A DNA stretch of 5,473 nt from Ignavibacteria bacterium UBA4661. GTDB lineage: Bacteria; Bacteroidota; Ignavibacteria; Kapaibacteriales; UBA4661. The translations under genes were made by a program, and so were the position numbers. Every line of letters starts with the position of its first letter. The stretch's first letter is position 1. The stretch spans positions 1,005-6,477 of the forward strand of contig DHLT01000317.1 of assembly GCA_002405405.1 (NCBI GenBank), read 5' to 3'. Shown here piece by piece: positions 1-5,473 of the stretch. The notes under the pieces were generated by a model that was not told where the DNA came from, ran no database searches, and saw nothing but the letters and a program-made list of their open reading frames with translations.

Positions 1-1
1 C

Positions 2-532
2 TTTTTGCACAGCCCTGCCTATCGCACCACCTTTGCCAATGATTTGAAAAAGATGTTACCGCGTTTGCCGTTGGTGGAGGATATCCGCGACTTTTGGGCA
101 TTCAGCAAAGCAGGTCGTGCCTTAGCAGAGTTACACTTGCACTACGAAACTGCCCCACCACCGAGCGGAGTCGAGATACATGGCATGGCAAGCGGAAACT
201 TCATGGTGGAGAAAATGCGTTTCCCCAGTAAACATGACAAGCAGACGATTCACTACAACCATGCTATCACGATTACCAATATCCCTGCCGAAGCATACGA
301 GTATGTGGTCAATGGCAAAAGTGCGATTGAGTGGGTCATGGAGCGGTATCAGATTAGCACCCACAAAGAGAGTGGCATTACCAACAACCCGAATGATTGG
401 GCTGTAGAAGTTGGCAATCCACGTTACATTCTTGAGGTTCTGCTTGGTGTGATTGGTATCAGTGTCAAGACCGTCTCTATTGTGCAAGGATTACCCGCTG
501 TTCGCTTTGATAGCACCACAGCCGATGCGTGA
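2..532 (+). CDS. Type ISP restriction-modification enzyme / helicase, C-terminal part (5' truncated by window)
   Basis: This is the last 176 residues of a much larger protein; the frame is open to the left edge, so the start lies outside the window and the TTG at position 5 is not a start. The visible part resembles the C-terminal specificity domain of type ISP (single-polypeptide) restriction-modification enzymes of the LlaGI/LlaBIII kind, which join nuclease, helicase-like ATPase, methyltransferase and target-recognition modules in about 1,500-1,600 residues. Recognisable blocks are FANDLKKMLPRLP near residues 11-23, AGRALAELHLHYE near 37-49, a YN..ITI..IPAEAYEYVVNGKSAIEWVMERY stretch in the middle, SGITNNPNDW, and a final block ending IVQGLP. 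Family assignment comes from remembered conservation of these blocks, not a search. The catalytic domains are unseen, so activity cannot be judged. It stops at TGA 58 bp before the next plus-strand gene, which suggests co-transcription. Confidence 0.85.
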   Translation, partial: FLHSPAYRTTFANDLKKMLPRLPLVEDIRDFWAFSKAGRALAELHLHYETAPPPSGVEIHGMASGNFMVEKMRFPSKHDKQTIHYNHAITITNIPAEAYEYVVNGKSAIEWVMERYQISTHKESGITNNPNDWAVEVGNPRYILEVLLGVIGISVKTVSIVQGLPAVRFDSTTADA

Positions 533-538
533 GATGCT

Positions 539-553
539 CACACGAAGAGTGTG
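539..553 (+). other. Short weak hairpin in the ISP-orf2 spacer
   Basis: CACAC and GTGTG pair around a five-base loop just after the stop codon of the restriction gene. The stem is only 5 bp and the following bases are not a T run, so this is not a convincing terminator; at most it is a minor processing or pausing hairpin within a co-transcribed pair. Confidence 0.2.
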
Positions 554-590
554 TAACATTGTTTGAGTTTCTATCTATCGAGGAAAGAAA

Positions 591-1073
591 ATGTGTGTTG
601 TATCAGACAAGGTGAAATTTTGCACATGCGCTCATGCAAAGAGACCCATCAATTACTGGGTCTTGCATCGTTTTACTAAGAAGAAGTATGAGTTGATTAT
701 GGGTGATATAGACTTCCCATTTGACCAAGATCCCGCGCAATTTCAGCATAATCAAGCCGTCTTTCTACAACGCTTGCAGGAAGAGGATGCTTTTGATACG
801 CCGATGCACTTCAAAGCAAAAGATATTCTTGAGATCATTCTCAGTGGCAAAGGCATTTCGGGAGGATTTCATTGCTACACATACAGATTCAAAAAAGGCA
901 TGTGGATTATCGATGAACAACTGCGACCCTTTGATCTTGAAAATTATTATGATGAAGTACAGCGAGGCACATTTCGGCATATAAGAGCGCGTAAGAGCAA
1001 AGGCGTAGAAGCCGAACCGTCCTCTTTGCCCACAAAAAGGGGGGGACAAGCGAATGACGTAAAGACTGACTGA
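591..1073 (+). CDS. Small cysteine-containing protein of unknown function, downstream of the type ISP gene
   Basis: A 160-residue protein that I cannot name. The ATG is preceded by GAGG at 580-583 with a 7-base gap, which supports this start. The N-terminus holds Cys2 and a KFCTC motif (CxC, residues 9-13), then NYWVLHRF, MGDIDFPFDQDP, an LQRLQEEDAFD segment, an HCYTYRF strand and a WIIDEQLRPFDLENYYDE stretch. No signal peptide or membrane segment is visible, so it is probably cytosolic. I have an unverified impression of similar small proteins with an MC...KFCTC start in Bacteroidota. The folded part seems to end near the RHIRARK segment; the last 25 or so residues (Ser/Pro/Gly/Lys-rich, with a G7 run in the DNA) look like read-through into intergenic repeat. 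Its position 58 bp after a restriction gene suggests a link to that system or shared cargo status, which is inference only. Confidence 0.72.
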   Translation: MCVVSDKVKFCTCAHAKRPINYWVLHRFTKKKYELIMGDIDFPFDQDPAQFQHNQAVFLQRLQEEDAFDTPMHFKAKDILEIILSGKGISGGFHCYTYRFKKGMWIIDEQLRPFDLENYYDEVQRGTFRHIRARKSKGVEAEPSSLPTKRGGQANDVKTD

Positions 1074-1144
1074 CGAAGTAGCACAAAGCAATTCTCAAAC
1101 CGGAGAGAGAGAACGAACGAAAAAGTCGCTCCCTCAGGAATGAC
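1052..1144. repeat. Degenerate REP-like intergenic repeat
   Basis: The segment starts and ends with GAATGAC (1052-1058 and 1138-1144). It contains GACGAAG followed by a CAATTCTCAAACCGG-like core and ends with CGCTCCCTCAGGAATGAC. This resembles the REP/BIME-like elements seen between genes in many bacteria (GTCATT...GACGAAG...AATCTC...CTCAGAATGAC pattern), in worn form. It also has simple runs (GACTGACTGAC, AGAGAGAG, GAACGAACGA). The inverted symmetry is poor, and it overlaps the last codons of the small gene to its left. Assignment rests on visual resemblance only. Confidence 0.35.
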
Positions 1145-1176
1145 TTAAAACCTTGCTTTGCGTGTCATTTTGCTAT

Positions 1177-1200
1177 CATTTGATTTCAAACGAAATCATG
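1177..1200 (-). terminator. Possible hairpin just 3' of tRNA-Arg
   Basis: TGATTTC (1181-1187) pairs with GAAATCA (1192-1198) around an AAAC tetraloop (GTTT on the minus strand), and an alternative register with a two-base bulge extends pairing to 1177-1200. It lies about 8 bases beyond the tRNA 3' end on the tRNA strand. The following minus-strand bases are not T-rich, so a factor-independent terminator is not well supported; a processing or stabilising hairpin is equally possible. Read on the plus strand it is followed by TGCTTTTGC, a slightly better tail. Confidence 0.3.
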
Positions 1201-1206
1201 CTTTTG

Positions 1207-1281
1207 CCTCCTCGACAGGAGTCGAACCTGCGACCAAAAGTTTAGGAAACTTCTGCTCTATCCATGCTGAGCTACGAGGAG
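1207..1281 (-). tRNA. tRNA-Arg (anticodon CCT)
   Basis: The minus strand folds as a full 75-nt cloverleaf. The acceptor is CTCCTCG pairing perfectly with CGAGGAG, followed by T8-A9. The D stem is GCTC/GAGC with a 10-base loop. The anticodon arm is GAAGT-TTCCTAA-ACTTT, putting CCT at positions 34-36 with U33 and A37. The variable loop is TGGTC, and the T arm is GCAGG-TTCGACT-CCTGT. CCU reads AGG arginine codons. The discriminator is G, and the mature CCA is not encoded (CAA follows), so CCA must be added by nucleotidyltransferase. The acceptor starts with C paired to G, a less common first base pair. The 3' end points towards the restriction-type genes on the left; a short plus-strand open frame across it is spurious. 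Confidence 0.95.
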
Positions 1282-1287
1282 ATATAT

Positions 1288-1335
1288 GGTTGTGCGCACC
1301 ATGTCAAGCACGCACAACCGATATTGTCTTGACAT
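1288..1335 (-). other. Interleaved inverted repeats with H-type pseudoknot topology
   Basis: Two perfect inverted repeats interlock in 48 bp. GGTTGTGCG (1288-1296) pairs with CGCACAACC (1311-1319), and ATGTCAAG (1301-1308) pairs with CTTGACAT (1328-1335). On the minus strand the order is A-B-A'-B' with linkers of 8, 2 and 4 bases, the layout of an H-type pseudoknot; the two stems could instead form as mutually exclusive hairpins. The block begins directly after the TAG stop of the membrane-protein gene and ends 6 bases before the tRNA, so it would sit in the 3' UTR of that gene and the 5' leader of the tRNA. No T run follows, so it is not a standard terminator. The 4-base last linker is tight for spanning an 8-bp stem. 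Confidence 0.6.
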
Positions 1336-1830
1336 CTAAATTTTGAACATCACACCACCCATCAAGCGAAATGCAGATCCACTTCCGATGAGCATATTGA
1401 CTTGTGCAAACGGTACAATAGGCGAGTCCGCCATGAAGCGCACACCACCGGTGAGATTAACGAGTAAACCCGATGTAACACCTGATCCGATAAGCAAGCC
1501 CAAACCGGCGCTTGCGTAGGGCTGGGTTTGCTCTGTACGACTAAAAATAAACATTGCCGCCGCATGAAGCCCCACAGCAAAAGGATCGGAGCCAATAGCA
1601 TACAAATCTAAGGATGGCGCAATCCCGAACGATGTTGATGCCGAATTAGACATATCCAAGAAAGACTGTGCTCCTAAGAACAAGCGACTACTTGAAATAT
1701 CATAGCCGATATTCGGGGCAATATAGGTAGCACGCTGACCAATCTGGGCGGACAAGGTCATGGCAGTCATAATCCACAGCACTGTCAAAAGCAGTGTAAG
1801 ACGCATCGAGGAGCCGATTTTTTTGAACAT
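1336..1830 (-). CDS. Small secreted, probable outer-membrane beta-barrel protein
   Basis: The 164-residue product starts MFKKIGSS. This start is chosen because GGAGGA lies 3 bases upstream (1834-1839) and because it gives a clean signal peptide: a basic N-terminus, a hydrophobic core near residues 10-26 (LTLLLTVLWI) and a likely cut after TLSA, before Gln29. There is no lipobox cysteine. The mature part of about 136 residues is rich in Gly, Ser, Ala and Phe, with alternating hydrophobic strands separated by short turns, and ends GGVMFKI, close to the aromatic C-terminal strand of outer-membrane proteins. Several strands share a GxGLLIGSG-like rhythm. I infer an OmpA/OmpW-like small barrel in a Gram-negative envelope; no specific family is recognised. 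It follows fur by 69 bp on the same strand, so co-transcription is possible, but no Fur box is evident. Confidence 0.7.
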   Translation of the reverse strand: MFKKIGSSMRLTLLLTVLWIMTAMTLSAQIGQRATYIAPNIGYDISSSRLFLGAQSFLDMSNSASTSFGIAPSLDLYAIGSDPFAVGLHAAAMFIFSRTEQTQPYASAGLGLLIGSGVTSGLLVNLTGGVRFMADSPIVPFAQVNMLIGSGSAFRLMGGVMFKI

Positions 1831-1833
1831 ATA

Positions 1834-1839
1834 TCCTCC
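1834..1839 (-). promoter_or_regulatory. Ribosome binding site (GGAGGA) deciding the start of the membrane-protein gene
   Basis: GGAGGA on the minus strand sits three bases before the ATG at 1830. It favours this start over an in-frame start about 19 codons upstream, which would place non-signal residues before the signal peptide, and over the internal ATG at 1806, which has no such motif. A weak CCGT/ACGG hairpin overlaps it. Confidence 0.6.
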
Positions 1840-1899
1840 GTATAAAGACGGTATGGTGAGTAAAAATGAGTGAGTGTACTGCAACAAAAGTACATGATT

Positions 1900-2463
1900 C
1901 TATGCGGAAACTTTATTGTATTCGCATGTTCGAGTGTCATTGCAAACACCAAAGATTTGCAGAGAATGCTTTAGTGTTTTAAAACCGAACTCACCGGCAA
2001 CTTGTGCACTGATACTATGCAGATGTTCTTGTTGAAACTCAATAATATGACCGCATTCGACACAAATAAGATGATCATGATTAGGCAAAGTATCTGCTAA
2101 TTCAAAGTGTGCACTGTCACCTTGAAAGCGGTGTTTCATCAGGATATTGCATCGTGTCAGCAAATCCAATGTTGAGTACACCGTCGCTCGCGATACATTA
2201 ACACCCTCATGTTTCATTCGGTGATACAAATCATCAGCACTAAAGTGTTCCTTCATGCCCACCAAGCTTTCCAATACCTCAAATCGTTCTTGAGTATTAC
2301 GATAATTTTTTTCTTTTAAAAATTCTGTAAACCGTGCTTTCAGGTCGTCAATGTCAATAGGATTTTGCTCGCGCATCTGCGCGCGTTGGAGCGAAGCGTT
2401 ATAGGGCTTTGCAGTAGAGTGAGCGGAATGGGAGCGCAGAGATGATTCAGACAATGAGGACAT
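1900..2463 (-). CDS. fur: Fur-family metal-responsive transcriptional regulator
   Basis: The protein has 187 residues from the ATG at 2463. Fur proteins dimerise, bind a regulatory metal and repress or activate metal or oxidative-stress genes. An N-terminal winged helix contains a NYRNTQERFEVLE helix (about 53-65), EHFSADDLYHRM (72-83) and the recognition segment VNVSRATVYSTLDLL (88-102). The dimerisation/metal domain has AHFEL (118-122), NHDHLICVECGH (128-139), IIEF (140-143), KHSLQIFGVC and Cys180. Candidate metal ligands are His73, Glu121, His129, His131, Glu142 and His166; structural zinc cysteines are Cys134/137 and Cys174/180. Glu142 sits where PerR has its sensing Asp, so Fur-like is favoured over PerR-like. 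The last cysteine pair is C-x5-C. The ATG at 2376 would give a standard 158-residue protein; the extra 29 residues are Ser-rich and may not be translated. The TTG further upstream lies inside the gap terminator and is rejected. Confidence 0.88.
   Translation of the reverse strand: MSSLSESSLRSHSAHSTAKPYNASLQRAQMREQNPIDIDDLKARFTEFLKEKNYRNTQERFEVLESLVGMKEHFSADDLYHRMKHEGVNVSRATVYSTLDLLTRCNILMKHRFQGDSAHFELADTLPNHDHLICVECGHIIEFQQEHLHSISAQVAGEFGFKTLKHSLQIFGVCNDTRTCEYNKVSA
2370..2383 (-). repeat. Short GC-rich palindrome over the alternative fur start codon
   Basis: CGCGCA and TGCGCG are separated by two bases and enclose the alternative ATG at 2376-2374. In mRNA it would form a compact 6-bp hairpin only with a rearranged loop, so a DNA-level palindrome is as likely. 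Neither candidate fur start has a recognisable Shine-Dalgarno motif. Confidence 0.3.
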
Positions 2464-2529
2464 ACCGCGTAGAGAAACAAACAAAAAAGAGTCAAACGAA
2501 AAGAAGAATTCTATCGATGCTACCAATAT

Positions 2530-2568
2530 ACAAAACAAAGCCCGCTCTTTATCAGAGAAGAGCGGGCT
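2530..2568 (-). terminator. Factor-independent terminator of gap
   Basis: On the minus strand an 11-bp perfect stem, AGCCCGCTCTT paired with AAGAGCGGGCT (2558-2568 and 2539-2549), has an 8-base loop and is followed by TTGTTTTG. It lies about 28 bases after the gap stop codon and before fur, so it separates the two transcripts. On the plus strand the stem is followed by AACACTG, so it works in one direction only. Confidence 0.88.
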
Positions 2569-2596
2569 AACACTGTTGTACGGGGCATGATGGGAA

Positions 2597-3754
<1,158 letters not shown>

Positions 3755-5473
3755 TTATAGTTCCGTGGAACGTGGCATGGTCCAAATAAAGTTTGCACCT
3801 TCGCCTAAGGTGCTTTCACACCACACATTGCCATGCATGGCTTCGACCATTTTTTTGACAATAGACAAACCTAAGCCCGTTGAGTGTTCACCGCCGGTAG
3901 GTTGCGACGACAACCGTGCAAATTTGCCAAAGAGTTTTTTCATATCGTCTCCACTCAAACCCGGACCTTGATCCTGAATCTCAATCCGAATTGTTATGTC
4001 ATGAACCTGTAGCCGGACAAAGATACTCTTATCAAAAGGTGAGTATTTGACAGCATTGGAGAGTAGATTCTCAAAGACCTGTGTTGCCGCGCTCGGGTCG
4101 CCGATTGCCTGTATATCTCCATCGGCAAATTCGATGACGAGGCGTATGTTTTTGGCTTCAGCACGTGCCATATAATTTGCCACGACAGTCGAGCAAATAG
4201 TTTTAATATCAAACGGACGATTGATGATCCGAATGCCGCCACGCTCAATAGCATTGACATCAAGCAGATTGGTAATAAGGTCAAACATGCGCGCCGATGC
4301 CGTGAGAATATCCGAAGAAAATTCTTGTATCTCTTCAGGCGAAAGAGTCTTGGACTCCTCATTCAAAATTTTTGAAAGCATTTTGATATTGGAGAGCGGA
4401 TTCTTGAGGTCATGGGCAACAATTCCCAAAAACTCATTCTTTTCATTGTTCAACTCAACAAGATGACTATTCAGTTGAGCAATCTCTGTTCGCGCACTTT
4501 CTGTTTCTGCGAATGCTGTTGCCAAATACGAATATGCGTGGGCATTATCGATCGCAGTGGAAGTGTATGACGCAATAGTCCGAAGCATATCAATTTGGTA
4601 GTCAGTGTAAGCATGGGCGCGCTTACTTTGAACGGTTAAGACACCAACGATTTTATTTTTTGCCAGCAAAGGAAAATAAATGATCGAATGAATCTCGCCA
4701 AAACTCGGAATAATATTGGGCGCATATTGTTTGCACTCATTACGGACATCGTTCATCACGATTTCTTTTCGACGTTTGAGCGTTGCAACAACAAAGGCAT
4801 CTTCGGATTGATGATTGGGAGCAGTAACATTGGTTGGAGGACGATATGATAATTTGCCAAACTCAATGAAGTACTGATAGTCCACTTCTTTTTCTTTCTC
4901 TCGATACACACCAATACCGATGATGTCGGCATCCATAAGTTCGCCTACACTGCGTGTCACAGAAGTCATGATCGTTTCAAAATCAAGAGTCGATGTGATT
5001 TTTTGTCCCATCGCGCTCAGAGTAGAAATATCGCTGTTGATTTTCTTCATGCGCTGATTCATGTCTTGCAGACTGCTGTTCAGGACTTCCATTTCAGCCA
5101 TAGCGGTTGCCAAACCCGAGTAGGCATTGAGATTGTCCATCGCGACTGCCGCATACGAGGCAATAGTACGCAAAACGCCAACAAGTAACATTGAGTAGGC
5201 GTTTTTGTTATATGACTGCACGGTGATTAAGCCAAGTGGGCGATTTTTAACAATGAGTGGTACATACACTTGTGATTGAGCTTTTGTCTCTTCAGCACGG
5301 AGGGCAAAAACATATTTATCGTATTCTTCCGCATCGAGATCATTAAACCACACTTCTTTTTGATGCTGGATACAGTATGCCGATAAACTGTCATTCATGG
5401 AAAGATGAGCGGATGACAAATATTCAAACTCTCCATTTTCCAGGTAGTACTGAAACTCGATATCGCCTTCCTC
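3755..5473 (-). CDS. GAF-GAF sensor histidine kinase, C-terminal 572 residues (5' truncated by window)
   Basis: The frame is open to the right edge, so the real start lies outside; the TTG at 5419 is internal. Counting from the first visible codon, the domains are: end of a first GAF domain (1-120, ending in VPLIVKNRPLGLITVQS and LRTIASYAAVAMDN); a coiled-coil linker; a second GAF (about 155-315, with the matching FPLLAKNKIVGVLTVQS and LRTIASYTSTAIDN); another coiled coil; HisKA with H-box AHDLKNP and phospho-acceptor His354 (codon 4414-4412); and a HATPase_c domain with N-box ENLLSNAVKYSP, G1 DQGPGL, F-box KLFGKF and G2 STGLGLSIVKKMV. All key residues are present, so it should autophosphorylate and pass phosphate to a response regulator. 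No membrane segment is seen in this part, so it may be a soluble sensor. No response regulator is visible. No strong terminator follows its TAA. Confidence 0.92.
   Translation of the reverse strand, partial: EEGDIEFQYYLENGEFEYLSSAHLSMNDSLSAYCIQHQKEVWFNDLDAEEYDKYVFALRAEETKAQSQVYVPLIVKNRPLGLITVQSYNKNAYSMLLVGVLRTIASYAAVAMDNLNAYSGLATAMAEMEVLNSSLQDMNQRMKKINSDISTLSAMGQKITSTLDFETIMTSVTRSVGELMDADIIGIGVYREKEKEVDYQYFIEFGKLSYRPPTNVTAPNHQSEDAFVVATLKRRKEIVMNDVRNECKQYAPNIIPSFGEIHSIIYFPLLAKNKIVGVLTVQSKRAHAYTDYQIDMLRTIASYTSTAIDNAHAYSYLATAFAETESARTEIAQLNSHLVELNNEKNEFLGIVAHDLKNPLSNIKMLSKILNEESKTLSPEEIQEFSSDILTASARMFDLITNLLDVNAIERGGIRIINRPFDIKTICSTVVANYMARAEAKNIRLVIEFADGDIQAIGDPSAATQVFENLLSNAVKYSPFDKSIFVRLQVHDITIRIEIQDQGPGLSGDDMKKLFGKFARLSSQPTGGEHSTGLGLSIVKKMVEAMHGNVWCESTLGEGANFIWTMPRSTEL

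Noticed and set aside
1281..1307. TTGACA and TATATC on the minus strand as a promoter for tRNA-Arg
   Set aside because: The spacer is only 15 bases and the start would fall inside the mature tRNA. The TTGACA is better explained as one arm of the inverted repeat.
1158..1346. Plus-strand open frame of 62 codons containing an STGVEPATKS segment
   Set aside because: This is the reverse complement of tRNA-Arg read as protein, a common false gene.
1831..1899. Fur or PerR box upstream of the membrane-protein gene
   Set aside because: Only a short GTACT/AGTAC inverted pair is present; nothing close to the classical AT-rich 19-bp Fur box or the PerR box was found.
2484..2530. TAGAAT and TTCGTTTG as fur promoter elements
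   Set aside because: Each resembles a -10/-7 element, but no partner element at a fitting distance could be chosen, so no promoter is claimed.
2464..2538. Extended fur start at TTG 2538 giving a hydrophobic N-terminus
   Set aside because: The codons overlap the gap terminator tail, the residues are not Fur-like, and the start is TTG without a ribosome binding site.

Overview
The window reads as part of a bacterial chromosome, most likely from the Bacteroidota/Chlorobiota (FCB) side of the tree. That placement is inferred from the style of the type ISP C-terminal domain, the GAF-rich histidine kinase, the small outer-membrane-like protein and a tRNA without an encoded CCA. Three genes have Shine-Dalgarno-like GAGG/GGAG/GGAGGA motifs before their ATG, which is more typical of deep-branching or Chlorobi-like lineages than of classical Bacteroidia. 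No sequence search was possible, so the placement is tentative.

Left part (1 to about 1150, plus strand): the 3' end of a type ISP restriction-modification/helicase gene, whose C-terminal specificity-type domain is visible, followed after 58 bp by a small gene for an unrecognised cysteine-containing protein. The 3' tail of that small gene runs into a degenerate REP-like intergenic repeat. A tRNA-Arg(CCT) lies on the minus strand at 1207-1281 with its 3' end facing these defence-type genes, the geometry expected if an accessory island had used the tRNA as an attachment site. No duplicated tRNA end is visible in the window.

Middle part (1282-2568, minus strand): a 48-bp block between the tRNA and the next gene holds two perfect, interleaved inverted repeats (9 bp and 8 bp) in H-type pseudoknot order. 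Then come a small signal-peptide-bearing probable outer-membrane beta-barrel protein and a Fur-family metalloregulator, 69 bp apart, so fur, the membrane protein and perhaps the tRNA could share a transcript.

Right part (2539-5473, minus strand): a clear factor-independent terminator ends the glyceraldehyde-3-phosphate dehydrogenase gene. Its 162-bp upstream spacer carries three copies of a TGCAGAGAA-type motif. Upstream of that is the 3' part of a soluble GAF-GAF-HisKA-HATPase sensor histidine kinase, cut by the window edge.

The right half is ordinary chromosomal content (central glycolysis, metal regulation, signalling). The left end is accessory. The items most worth a second look are the interleaved inverted repeats at 1288-1335, the small partner gene beside the type ISP enzyme, and the repeated motif upstream of gap.
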